Of a stretch of 64,000 bases of DNA, positions 46,970 to 58,170 are shown one piece after another. Source of the DNA: Nereocystis luetkeana (Eukaryota; Sar; Phaeophyceae; Laminariales; Laminariaceae). Location of the stretch: NCBI GenBank assembly GCA_031213475.1, contig JARUPZ010000018.1, positions 372,001 through 436,000 on the forward strand. The letters are read 5' to 3'. Made by a program: the position numbers and the translations under genes. The notes below the pieces were generated by a model. It worked only from the letters and a program-made list of their open reading frames with translations, searched no databases and had not been told where the DNA came from. Numbering within the stretch: position 1 is the first letter of the stretch; each line of letters opens with the position of its first letter.

Positions 46970-47158
46970 TCAATACACCCACCTCCTACCCGTTCTCTCT
47001 TCATCGTCACTTTCCTCGTCATCTGTTTCATAGTGGCGCTTGCTGAGATTCATCGTTCGCTTCCTGAAGCATAGAAACATAAGAAAATAGGGCGAGTCAC
47101 TATGAGCGAAGGTTTGAGCCAGGACGTCGATGGGCAACACAACAAATCCCACAAACAT
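46970..47158 (-). CDS. Microprotein of the 313-bp array, unit 3 (62 residues)
   Basis: Same frame as unit 2 with substitutions in the middle (SDSPYFLMFL) and tail (EESDDEE). The frame is retained. Confidence 0.35.
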   Translation of the reverse strand: MFVGFVVLPIDVLAQTFAHSDSPYFLMFLCFRKRTMNLSKRHYETDDEESDDEERTGRRWVY

Positions 47159-47297
47159 GTCTATGACAACGAATAAGATTGCTAAATAGTGGCCTGATTT
47201 TCTTGGCGAATTGAAACCTGTCTTTAATCGCTATATAGCCTCGTTGTACTCCTGTAACTGTTGGTGGACAGAACCACAAAATCATTACACCCACCTC

Positions 47298-47468
47298 CTA
47301 CACGTTCTCTTCATCGTCGCTTTCCTCGTCATCTGCTTCATAGCGGCGCTTGCTGAGGTTCATCGTTCGCTTCCTGAAGCATAGAAACACAAGAAAATAG
47401 GGCGAGTCACTATGAGCGAAGGTTTGAGCCAGGACGTCGATGGGCAACACCAAAAATCCCACAAACAT
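47298..47468 (-). CDS. Microprotein of the 313-bp array, unit 4 (56 residues, shortened tail)
   Basis: The same frame starts MFVGFLVLPI. A 2-bp loss relative to unit 3 in the tail changes ERTGRRWVY to an earlier stop (DDEENV). Confidence 0.3.
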   Translation of the reverse strand: MFVGFLVLPIDVLAQTFAHSDSPYFLVFLCFRKRTMNLSKRRYEADDEESDDEENV

Positions 47469-48393
47469 GTCTATGACAATGAATAAGATTGCTAAATAGT
47501 GGCCTGATTTTCTTGGCGAATTGAAACCTGTCTTTAATCGCTATATAGCCACGTTGTACTCCTGTAACTGCTGGTGGACAGTACCACAAAATCAACAAAC
47601 CCACCTCCTACGCGTTCTCTTTTTATCGTCGTTTTCCTCGTCATCTGTTTCATAGCGGCGCTTGCTGAGATTCATCGTTCGCTTCCTGAGGTATAGAAAC
47701 ACAAGAAGAAGCCTCGTTATTACAAGCGAAGGTTTGAGCCACAGACACCACGAGACACGCAGTCAACGGTCGGAGTGGTGCAGTAACCATCGGAGCAAGT
47801 TGCTACAAGCGAATAATTGATTGTTAGTGATTCAGCGCCTAAACCAAGAGTATTTTATGTAGACAACTCAAAACTAGGCATGACCCTTCGTAATAACGAC
47901 GACGCGACGGCCTAACTCGCGTGTGTTTAATGCTCCACAGTGGAGCAACATCGGATCAACATGATACAGATCAACAGCACTGCGAGCTGCTGTGTCGAAA
48001 TGTACCGGCAGCACAACCGGAGCTCGTCCGCCGCCACTGCTGTTGTTTAGAGTTGGTGCGTGTTCCGAAATTGACGATTTGTGTGTTTGCACACTTGTTT
48101 ATCTTCGACTTAAGAATTAGAATCGAGCAGTGCAGATTGGTGCCTGGCGGGGCTACAGGATAATACGTTTACATACCAGGTGCTGGTATGTCTTTTCACA
48201 GGCAAACTAGATATTGGCGATGACAACAACAACGAACACTACCGCTCATCAAATACAAGCGCACACAAGATAACGACATATACAAGGTTCTGTTCCAGGA
48301 GTTTCAAAAGTTGTGCGAGTACAAATTTACCTGGTATATGGTTGTCCACCATACGGTTGTCCACCATACACAGGTCGCGAAAGGGTCTACGAC

Positions 48394-48891
48394 TCACATG
48401 TCCGAGCTTGCCTCGTCAAAAATCTGCTTAAGCCACTGGAATTGGGGCTTGATCGAATCCACGATGGTGGAGCATATGAACCCCGAAGCGCGATTCAAGA
48501 GTCCCTCCATGTAGCCCTTCATCTTCTTGCTGGTCTCTGTGTGCATGGCCAGCATTGCAGCCTGGTGCGCCTCCATGCCCTTTTTGGCATCTGCCTGCAT
48601 CGCAACCATGGCTGCCTGTAGCACAGCATCCATCTCCTTTTTCGCCGCCGCCAGCATGGCGAGCAGTGCAGCCTGTTGCGCTTCGAACTGGTCGCGCCAG
48701 GCTAGCTTGCTGGCTTTATGCTGCTCTTGTGATACTGCCAGCACGGCAGCCGTGACTGCGGCAGTCTGCTGTGCAAGAGGTTCCTGCAACGCGGCCTTGT
48801 CCTCTTCACGCTGGCTCGTCAGTACCTTGGACAAGGCCGCGAGGTCGTTCTTGGACAGCTGTTTTGTAGCGGCGAGGGGACCATTTCCGAC
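48394..48891 (-). CDS. Coiled-coil protein, inverted copy L (terminal exon)
   Basis: Open from an acceptor-like CAATCCTAG to a TGA: VGNGP start, then an Ala/Gln/Lys-rich helix (AALQEPLAQQTAAVTAAVLA, FEAQQAALLAMLAAAKKEMD) and a C-terminal end KPQFQWLKQIFDEASSDM. Predicted coiled coil, no family recognised. The first exon present in copy R has no visible counterpart here, so this copy may be a 5'-truncated pseudogene despite its intact frame. Confidence 0.5.
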   Translation of the reverse strand, partial: VGNGPLAATKQLSKNDLAALSKVLTSQREEDKAALQEPLAQQTAAVTAAVLAVSQEQHKASKLAWRDQFEAQQAALLAMLAAAKKEMDAVLQAAMVAMQADAKKGMEAHQAAMLAMHTETSKKMKGYMEGLLNRASGFICSTIVDSIKPQFQWLKQIFDEASSDM

Positions 48892-49137
48892 CTAGGATTG
48901 TTGAGGGTGACAATCCACAGCGAATACAATAAGCAAACACAGGAGGTGCACGACGAGAGTAAAGATCCGTTACGGGGTGTGTATATACAAACTACAATGG
49001 GACATGATTGAACAACCATCATAAATAAACGCCACCCGAATGGACGACACAAAGAAATAAACAAACTACAGTATATTTCACGGCAAATACATTGTCGATC
49101 AAGAATAAACTAATACGCTTCAACACAATACTCGTAC
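48490..49137. repeat. Left arm of a large inverted duplication
   Basis: The reverse complement of 49560-50458 apart from the SINE in the right arm. Covers most of the terminal exon and intron of the coiled-coil gene. Confidence 0.8.
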
Positions 49138-49470
49138 AGACATCGATATCATGCATCACACCCTTGTAGTGCGTCTATTGTTTGTGCATCTGCATAATAT
49201 CAAGTTCGCAAATAAATTAGCAGCCGGAGGGGGGGGGGATCAGATGTTGTCGCACAAAAATCGCTCTGGGTTTCACAGTAAACGCCCCTGGTTGTCTTGT
49301 CAGATCTGTATAATGGTCGGTCGTACTATTTCGGTCGACTACAAACTCAAGACCAACATATTATGCTCGTACCCAGCTTTATCTCGCGGATGGTGTAGCT
49401 TGTGATTTGTGATACAGAGAGAGATCGCCTGTGGTTCCCACTATCGATCGATACTGCTTGGTGACAGGAA

Positions 49471-50504
49471 ATGGAGGAGGTCGCCTCGGACCTGAAGGGT
49501 GCAACCAAAAATGCAACTGCCGGAAAACCCAAAGGCGGGAAGAAAGGCCAGGTGAGTATGTACGAGTACTGTGTGTGTGTTTTTTTTCATCACTTTAACT
49601 TTCCAGCTTAAGAGGTTTTACCCTCAGCAGTTTTCTGAATAAGTCGTGGTCACAGGTGTCATCCCTTCTCCCCCCCGGTTCGTGCCTTCATTTTTACCGC
49701 GCACAGGGTTCAGCGTTCCCACTGCTCGTGGGTTTTCATCGAATGTTGCGAACTCGCGCTCTCGCGCTTTCCGTAAATAATTTGGTACACCTACCAAGCC
49801 ACCGTGTTGAAGCGCATTAATTCATTGTTGATAGGCAATGTATTTGCCGTGAAACATAGTTTGTGTATTTCTTTGTGTCGTCCGTTCGGGTGGCGTTTAT
49901 TTATGGTGGTTGTTCAATAATGTCCCATTGTAATGCAGACCTGTATTCTAGTTCGTATTTACACACGCCGTAACGGATCTTCACTGTCGTCGTGCACCTC
50001 CTGTGTTTGCTGATTGTATTCGTTGTGGATTGTCACCCTCAACAATCCTAGGTCGGAAATGGTCCCCCCGCCACTACAAAACAGCTGTCCAAGGACGACC
50101 TCGCGGCCTTGACCAAGGTACTCACGAGCCAGCGTGAAGAGGACAAGGCCGCGTTGCAGGAACCTCTTGCACAGCAGACTGCCGCAGTCACAGCTACCGT
50201 GCTGGCAGTATCACAAGAGCAGCAAAAAGCCAGCAAGCTAGCCTGGCGCGACCAGTTCGAAGCGCAACAGGCTGCACTGCTCGCCATGCAGGCGGCGGCG
50301 AAAAAGGAGATGGATGCTGTGCTACAGGCAGCCATGGTTGCGATGCAGGCAGATGCCGAAAAAGGGCATGGAGGCGCACCAGGCTGCAATGCTGGCCATG
50401 CACACAAAGGCCAGGAAAAGGATGGAGGTCTACGTGGAGGGACTCCTGAATCGCGCTTTGCGACATCGAATACTACAAGATCAGGGCTTGCTCCGAGGCT
50501 ATAG
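49471..50504 (+). CDS. Coiled-coil protein, copy R (two exons, frameshifted end)
   Basis: Exon 1 49471-49551 (MEEVASDLKG start, Lys/Gly-rich), donor CAG|GTGAGT, intron 49552-50051, acceptor CAATCCTAG, exon 2 50052-50504, phase 0; 177 residues. Exon 2 matches copy L until about residue 125. There, one extra A-run base (GCCGAAAAAGGG against GCCAAAAAGGG) shifts the frame, replacing the conserved C terminus with an unrelated Gly-rich end. The intron carries a SINE absent from copy L. Likely a recent pseudogene or a truncated variant. Confidence 0.5.
49579..49812 (-). mobile_element. SINE family 1, copy b (internally deleted)
   Basis: The body matches 1444-1773 and 61260-61587, but the tRNA-like head is mostly deleted between GGTGGCTTGGTAGGTG and the body. 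The same intron position in the inverted copy (about 49125) lacks it. GTGT-type sequence on both sides may be the target duplication. Confidence 0.75.
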
Positions 50505-51385
50505 CCCCGGCATAGCCCGTGGGCGTCGTGAGGTCCCTCGCTTGGTAATCCGATAGGTTGGGTGGGTCGCGGGGTGGCCGCTTCGATATATATCTCCTCA
50601 TGCTCTGCCATCATTGACACGAGCGCAGCGCGGCCCATCATCGACAGGCTCCCAAGGTCGTGACTGAGAGCCTGCTCCGACTCACCCGACTGCAGACCCG
50701 TTTCCTCGCGAACAGCCCTGCTCTGGGCTCTTGTGCGCCCCGGCAACCGCACCTCCCCGTAACGCCCCAATTTCAGGACATGTGGTGGAATCGGCTACAC
50801 TCCAGGCGATGGCGCGGTATACGATGAGTCGACAAGCGGCGACGGTGGCGGCGGAGACCCAACAGGCGGTAGAGGCGGCGGTGGCGACGGCGGTGGCAGC
50901 GGAGACCCAACAGGCGGTAGAGGCGGTGGCGTCGGCGTGTTAGGAGGGGATATAACACACGGTGGCGTGGTATGCGGTGGCACATACAGCATATCCGGCA
51001 GCTCCGGTGGCGTCGGCGCAACAGCGGACGAAGTCGTTCCCCCCCCCACCGGCTGCGGCGGTGCCACCAGCGGACCGGTTGAGGAGAGAGTCCGGCACTC
51101 TATCGGACGTGGCGGTGGTGGGACTCCTTCTCCCGGCTTCCACTCTCTCGCCTTTCCGAGATGTCCTCTCTCGTTCACGTTCCACCTTCGTTTCCTGCAG
51201 CAGGCGGGATAGTTAGTCCATCCGAGCCTGCATTTCCGTCATCCTCTCTTCCAGGGTTTCCGCCATCTTTGAGAGATGGGGATCGCTCTCATCGTAGCTT
51301 CCAGTCCACAGAGTCTCGATGTCCACGCTAGCGTGATCGGTGCTCGGGGGCGTGGCACGTCTTACGCAGTCAGGCGAGGTAAACA
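50505..51385 (-). pseudogene. Decayed coding region, gag-like layout
   Basis: The minus strand shows a coding-like N-terminal stretch (SYDESDPHLSKMAETLEERM), an in-frame TAA, then a coiled-coil/Arg-Glu stretch (LSRLLQETKVERERERTS), a Pro-rich region in a shifted frame and a final block (EQALSHDLGSLSMMGRAALV). Coiled coil followed by Pro-rich sequence is reminiscent of retrotransposon gag, but no zinc knuckle, protease or polymerase is visible, so this is inference. It ends next to the right arm of the inverted duplication. Confidence 0.35.
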
Positions 51386-51627
51386 GAACTCATGATGAAG
51401 GTTGGGAGGACTCTCGAGTTGTATTATATCGAAGAGGAGTGAACGATGGTTCACCTCGGACGTCGGTCGAGACCGAAATGACAGGTACCTTCAGGACATA
51501 AATATCCCCGAACTATACACGCCTTCTACCTTATACGTATTCCACGTGCTGCACCTCACAAGTCGCTGCTGTACTCCGAGCATGCTCAACAGACGTAGGT
51601 GAAATCCTAGACGCGTACACAGCCATA

Positions 51628-51940
51628 CGGTTTACTACCTCGCTGCGCTGGTCTCGAGTCGAGCCTTGTGCCACCCACAGCAATCTTTGTCCGAGGTACA
51701 GCCTCGTCGAAGAATCAACGGATCCGAGTAGGGGGGTCTATCTACATTTGTACATTTGTATTCCGCAGGCCAGTGGCTCGAAATATTTGCGATCGGAGTC
51801 TGTACTGCTGTGCAGGTTTGACCCGAAATGTAAGGAATGTAAGCTCACCACATGAATGCTTAAAAAGTGCTATAAGGTAGTTCATCGGATAGACATGCTG
51901 CTGGTGCTGGTGCTGCTGCTGCGGAAACGACTCGAGTACA
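51628..51940 (+). repeat. Dispersed repeat family H, copy 1
   Basis: Shares CCACCCACAGCAATCTT, GTCGAAGAATCAACG, GGCCAGTGGCT, GAAATGTAAGGAATGT and CGACTCGAGTAC, in that order, with 58171-59104. Confidence 0.7.
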
Positions 51941-52087
51941 AGACATGTATGAATCCACCAAGGGCCTTTGCTGAGGGGGCCTCTGCAGAGGGAAGATGTA
52001 CAAAGACAAGGACGACTTGGGAAAATGCACAGCGAGGGATAATAACACAGGTGTACGATAGAACTAACTACTTGCAGATACATTTTT

Positions 52088-53109
52088 CTCTGAGCGTGCT
52101 CGGTTGGTAAATGCCTGGCCTCTAAAAGCTCCCACTTCGACAACGCCTCCTTCGATTACTCTTGCCGAACCTTTCCAGCGGTTCTTTGTTTTCTCTGTTT
52201 AAATTTTGCACTTTCAGTTATTTTTTCCTCTTTTATCATTTCGTTTCGTGTATGTGCGTGTACTCAGAGCATGGCACCGCGGGCGAGCCCGGCGCCGTCG
52301 CGGGTGTCAGCGGGTGCTGGCGGGCAGAGGGGGGGGTGCACGGAGCGCGTTCGCCATTTTCGTGGCTAGGCGTTGCGTGTGCCTCGAGACACGAGGCAGC
52401 ATGACTGAGCTATGTCTGGCTTCCATTTGCGGGGTCGGCTATATTTATGTACGAGCCCATAAGGGTTGTTTTGGTCTGCAAAATACAGTTCAAGCGGTGC
52501 TTGTTTTTTGCGACCAAGCGGAAGTTCACTGAGAGAGCTACGCAGTCTGAGCTTCAACATTGTCGAGCTGGCGAACGAGGGCCGCCGCGAGCACCGGGCT
52601 TCACGCGAGGTGGGCGGGGCTCACTGCGGCAGAGAGGGAGGAAAGCTTTACCCGGACCGAATCGGTGGCGAGGTGGTCGCGAGAGGGGCGGGCAGCGTAC
52701 GAGGCTGAGAGGGAAACTCTGTTGTTCGTGTTTTTTTTATCTTTTCGACCGGTGCAAGGTGTTCCAATCAGGCAGAAAATAATTACATCAGAGGGGACGG
52801 GGATCTTTTTGTTTTTTTCTGATTTCTCGGTTTCATTTTCATTGTTTTCACGGTGCTGCTCTGCCGTGCTGTGCTTCCTCTTTCGTGCATACGCATATCA
52901 AAAGAAGAAAATAAGTACCCTACGAGTACCTGGTGTATATGTACGTACGTACGGCATGCGGCGTGCGGGTTGCTTTCCTGGATGGAGCATGGAGTTCTTG
53001 GCATTTGCAAATCGCCTGTTTGCACCTAACTGTTTGGATAATCTTTTCCGTTCCATTTTTCTTCCTCGTGAGCGAGCGTAGCGGGCGGAACCGCCGGCGA
53101 CGCGAAGCG
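52088..53109 (+). repeat. Dispersed repeat family A, copy 3
   Basis: Collinear with copy 1 end to end, including the GAGCGAGCGTAGCGGGCGG terminal segment. Confidence 0.75.
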
Positions 53110-53199
53110 TTTGTACGAACTATTAACACTGCAAGTACGTCTACAAACACTGGCGTAGGGAAAATACCGTATTAATATACGCATGCGTAATCATACGAT

Positions 53200-53390
53200 T
53201 TACTACCTGATAGTGATCGGTATCGTTAGTTTTTTCGACGGGATACGATATCTCGATGTCAGCCCCCAAAATTCGGGGTATGGATACGATATATATCTCG
53301 ATCAATCGTATCTTGCAATATCGCATGATATGAGATATGATATCACGATTTATCGCGATATATCATGTTATATCACGCCAGATTACCCCG
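53200..53390. repeat. CGATATATCG-type palindromic array, copy 1
   Basis: Dense in GATACGATAT, ATATCGCGAT and ATCGATCAATCG words, many self-complementary. A related array is at 54770-54925. Open frames across it are repeat artefacts. Confidence 0.65.
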
Positions 53391-54769
53391 AAACAGCAGG
53401 CAACCACAACTTCAACGAAACCCCGCGGCCTTTTTGCCAAGAGCCCACAATCCACAATAACACGCCCAGCTGCTCCCAGGAGAACTCCGTCGGGGCACAG
53501 CACAACTTCCAGAAAGTGCCAGCACACGCAGCTTTTACCTTCAGATAGAGATTCATGTTCTATGGACGTACCTCGCCGTCCAGGCGAGATCAGCGTCTTC
53601 GGAACGCCTTATCTTTACCGCTGGCAACGTCGTCACAGTGAAGCACTCCAGGTTGTCTGATGACAACGTCGTGAGCCTTGTGTTCACTCCAACCAACAAT
53701 CATGTGGTAGTGGGTTATTTGATCGTTGTCTTGTGTATTGTTTCCGTAAGGGGGGCGCTTGTCAACGCTGTCCGTGCGGAATAGACCTATGCTTATGAAA
53801 ATGCGTAGACTTGTAGCTTGTTGTGCGCTTCTAACTCGACCGAATATAGTGCGGAACCAGTGGCATACGAATGAGACCGTGGTGGTTAATGGTGGATTTG
53901 TTTAGCTCTTTGTCTCTCCTCTCTTCTTGTCTTGTCGTCCGTCTGGCTTTTTTTTTCGTCCTTCTGTTGACCATCAGCTGGACACATCATATCAAATGTA
54001 GGACTGACCGTACCTGCAAACAGCAACCTTGTCAGTTTTGTTTTTTGTTCTGATTTTTTTTTCCCCGTATTTTTGCCTTCTCGATACAGTTACGAGGTAC
54101 CTGGTATAGTGCTAACATAGTCGGGCACTTCTGGTCCAATATCACTTTGTTGTTGTGGAGAGACAGTGGATGTAGTCTAGGCCATATATTAGTCCACCAG
54201 TGGCATGTCTTGTTGAAATATCATAATTCAGCGCTTTCAGCGATACGGGCTGTACTGTAATTATGACGTCATTTTCAAGTTGATCTAGATTTTGGCTGGT
54301 AAGCACCCAACCGATTAGTAAAAGGGTACCAAAACGTGCAGGAATTACGCGTCAACATTCATGCTCGCTATTTGCGATACTGTTTTATTTTTTTCCCGTC
54401 CATCTACGACGCGATTTTTCTGTGCACTACTTGTCAAAGCTCCCTCCCTTAGTAACCCATATCCCGGGTCACATAGCAAGCACTCCTCTCTCCTTTTCCC
54501 ACTACCGCGCGTCCCTTCGTTTTAATTGCGAGTAAGGTTCGGCATTTCCTTAAAGTTTTCTTCCCTCGCGTCCACCTGCATCGAACTGTTGTGCATGCAA
54601 CCTACAAGTGTGTACGCAGCACTCTTGTTTTTCATAGTGCACAGCGCTTGCTGCGGTCATACTGATGCGTTTGTTTCAGGCTTTCATCTGGAATCTGGAC
54701 CCAAACCAACACACACGTAATCCCTTTGATACACTACCAATACCTGTGTGTGTACTTGCACGTAAATAT
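53391..54769. other. Intergenic, nothing recognised
   Basis: Short open frames only; no RNA gene or element end seen. Confidence 0.4.
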
Positions 54770-54925
54770 CGTATCTTATGCCATGCGATACATCGCATGA
54801 CATCGGCATCTGCGATACATCATGCGATATTACAAGATACGATATATCGAGATACCCCGGGAATATTCTCGACATCGATAATGATATATCCCGAAAATAT
54901 CGCATGATCATATCGAGAATTCTAA
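54770..54925. repeat. CGATATATCG-type palindromic array, copy 2
   Basis: GCGATACATCGCATGACATC and GATACGATATATCGAGATAC words, with CATGCGATAT / ATATCGCATG complementary pairs. Confidence 0.65.
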
Positions 54926-55850
54926 TAATAGACAGCGGGTTTTTGGTAGATGCTTCTAAGGGGGTTCTCAAGGAGGGGAGTGGTTGTTTTTTCGGTGGAT
55001 GATATGGAGGGATGTTGGTTGTGGTAGTCTTCATATGCGTCACATCGGTTTGATTTGCGGTACGATACTGCCACGCTTTTGTTCTGGAGAGTTCTTCACT
55101 TTCCGTTTCAACTATTATTGGGATGGTATCACGTACTGTATCGGCTTGAGCGGGCTCGTTGTCTCCCCCTCCCGGTCCACCACGCTTGCCGTTTCTGAGG
55201 CTGCGTGATTATTTCTCCCTTACGAGCCACCGGGCCGGGTATCGGTTTGAGTGGACACCGACGAGTTCCGTTCCGGCCCACTAAGACCTTTCCACCGCTC
55301 CCTTGTTTTGAGCAATTTTTTATTTTCTCCATATGCGCACCTCCCTGCTTCCCCAGGTAATGAAAAGGAGCGGGTAGGTCAGCGTACAGACGTATACGGT
55401 TCCGACGCCCCAAAGATCGCGCCGTTCAGATGGGGGGAGAATGTTATAAGGAGTTGTTGTTGTTGTTGTTGTTGTTCTCACATTAACTCACAATTCAATG
55501 CAGTCCGTGGTCGCAGGACAGGCTCCAATAACTCTGGAGTGGAAGAAATACCTCAAGTAAAAACAGAGGCAAAAAACAAAAAACAAGCATACGCACTCCA
55601 CCACTGCGGACACCAGGCAAGCAAAAAGGAGACTATTAATAGCAGGCAAAAACCTAAAAAAAGAAGATGAAGCTAAGCAAAACAAAAACAAAAACAAAAC
55701 TAAAACAGACGCAGATAGCAAAACGCAAAAAAAAGGCAAAACGGACCATACTAACAAAGACACAAAGAGGTACAAACGGGAATGAAAGAAAAATGAAAGG
55801 GACAAAAAAGCGATAATCACGGGCGGGGGGGAAAGAAAATACCAAAGGAG

Positions 55851-55915
55851 TACCCTGGGCTGGGTAATCGATCGGTCCTTTACCCCTATAGCTCAGTAGG
55901 TAATACCTTCACAGG
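55851..55915 (+). repeat. SINE family 2 head, copy 3 (partial)
   Basis: Leader TACCCTGGGCTGGGTAATCG, then CCCCTATAGCTCAGTAGGTA, a perfect A-box consensus. The B-box half is absent. Confidence 0.6.
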
Positions 55916-57179
55916 AACGTGTGTTGTCCGCGTTGTGTATGTTGACGCGGTGATAGACGCTACCAGGTATATCATTAAAGTGCGTCCACGAAGACGTGGG
56001 CGATGGCGGTGGCGGCGAAAGGTCTTGTGCTCAAGGCGTACATGTCGGCGTGTTGGTTGGAACTATCGGTGTAGGTGGCCCAAAGTAGTCGTCGGTGGCG
56101 ATGACGCCGGAGCCGTTTGGTGTCGGCAAGGAAAGGGTAGGCTTGTCAGCGCAGTGGTTGCAGTGGTCTTGTATGGGAGAGCCGTCAATACGAGGTGTGG
56201 GGTATATTTATAGCTTCATACAAGTTCGTTTCGAATAGCCGCATCTTCGACTCCCCTTTTCCGATTTCTGGGATGGCATGGTCGTCATCCTTTGATCGTG
56301 GTGTGGTCTGCATCTACGACTATTCAGGGTGGGCCAATGTGATGGTATCACGTACCAGTAGCCATAAAGCGGTGCAATACTTACCAGCACGAGAGCACGT
56401 GACGTGCTACTAAGGGAAACGTCTACGTAGAGTGTTTTAGTATGAGGAGACAGGCAGTTAGGTACTACGAGTATGAGAGCACATGACGTACCACTGTATG
56501 TAGTAACGGAAACAAACGTGTAGTAGACTGTACATGTCATGTATGAAGATACATGGTTCAGGGGATAATCTGGCACTCGACTGCCCCCCTCTGTCGCATG
56601 CTGTTCCCGTACCCTAATTGAGCTCCCCATGAGATAACCAACAAGAAGAACTTTCCCAAGAACGTGCCCTGGCCAGCATCGACATCCCTGTGTCCTCGCT
56701 CTACACCATGACATGATGGGAAAATATTTCTCTGCTCTGAGAATTGGGTTTTTAGGCCGAATATACGCGTTTTACTCGGCGGAAAAGCCAAAAACACAGG
56801 TAGAATCCCTAAAATGCTCCCCGTAATTGTTGGCGAGCTTTCAGGAACAATTTTCCGTTTCTCCAGAGTCCTAGTTTATTTTTTGGAGCAGCCAATCAAC
56901 TTTTTCTGGAGGGTCAGAAATAAGGCAGTTGGTCAGAACTGGGGCCAGAAATATTGGCTCTTCGAAGATTTTTGATAAAAAATCGTGATGTCCTCAGAAC
57001 TGAAAACATGGACGAACAGTTCAACTACGACTCTGGAGAAACGGAAAAGTACTCAAGAAATCTCTCGGAAAACTAAGGGGAGCATCCTGAGGTGTCTACC
57101 GGTGTTTTTGACAGACCTGTTGAGTAAATTGCCGGTTTTCGGCAAAAAAAGCCAGTTCTGAGACCCCACAAAAAAATCC
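55916..57179. other. Intergenic, nothing recognised
   Basis: A TATA-like GGGGTATATTTATA near 56203 and scattered open frames; none convincing. Confidence 0.4.
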
Positions 57180-58082
57180 TAGGGTTTTTCGCGCGTCATG
57201 ACCCGACCCGCGGGTCGGGTCACGGGGTGTTCAAAATGTCACGGGTCGGATCGGGTCGGGTCGTGTCAGGAAGTGTTCAAAATCTCACGGGTCGGGTCGG
57301 GTCGGGTTAAGAGGTTTTCCAATCTCGCGGGTCGGGTCAGGTCGGATCAAGAGTTCTTCAAATCTCACGGGTCGGGTCGGGTCGGGTCAAGAATTTTTCA
57401 AATCTCATGGGTCGGGTCAGGTCGGGTCAAGAGGTGTTGAAAAACTCACAGGCCGGGTCAAGTCATGACCCGTGAGAAACGGGTCACTCGCGGGTGGGGC
57501 CAGCATGACCCGCGAGTTGTTTTTTGCTGACCCGCGGGTCGGACCCGCGCATCCGGCTTGCGGATCCGACACTTAACACACTTCGCGCTCTCCCTTACCC
57601 AAAGACTTACCTCGTACTATTCATAATACTCAACAATACTCCTTTGGTAGAATGTTCAATTCAAACATTGAAACATCGCCAAATCCATGTACCAGGTACA
57701 CTACAGCCAGGCCACATATCGCTGCGGGGCATAAAAAAGGAGTTAAATTGTTTTTGAAGTGTCGACCCACGCGCGGGATCCGCGGGTCGAACCCGCGGGT
57801 CAAGAAAAAAGATATCGCAGGTCAACGTGACCCGACCCGCATGAAACCCGTGTCTCACGGGACAATCGGAAGGTGGTGGGTCGGGTCGGGTCGGGTCAGG
57901 AGGTTTTGAAATCTCGCGGGTCGGGTCGGGGGTCAGGAGGCTTTCAAATCTCACGGGTCGGGCCGGGTCGGGTCAGCAGTTTATTAAATCTCGCGGGTCG
58001 GGTCAAGTCAACACACCTCGTTATTTTCGGGGGTCGGGTCGGACCCGACCCGTGAGGTTTGACCTGACCCGCGAAAAGCCCT
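57180..58082. mobile_element. Non-autonomous hAT-like element with GGGTC arrays
   Basis: Ends TAGGGTTTTTCGCGCGTCA and its partner CAGGGCTTTTCGCGGGTCA (from the right, reversed). Flanks AAAAATCC and AAAAATTC match in 7 of 8 bases, as expected for an 8-bp hAT duplication. The interior is two arrays of CACGGGTCGGGTCGGGTC-type units (57195-57555 and 57760-58075), partly complementary through GACCCGACCC, around a short unique centre. No transposase. Confidence 0.75.
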
Positions 58083-58170
58083 GAAAAATTCCCATAATAG
58101 CTGGTCATTTTTAGTCTTTTTTAGAACAACAACACACATTGTCGGATGGCAAGCATAACAATAGGTACGA

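Larger units (their letters stand above)
46480..47745 (-). repeat. Tandem array of about 313-bp units
   Basis: Units recur every 310-316 bp, as shown by GACGTCGATGGGCAACAC at 46491, 46807, 47123 and 47433. The outermost units are partial or diverged. Each central unit contains one small minus-strand open frame. Confidence 0.85.

Noticed and set aside
53183-53548. 121-residue open frame beginning MRNHTIYYLIV
   Set aside because: Its first half is the CGATATATCG palindromic array; no independent support.
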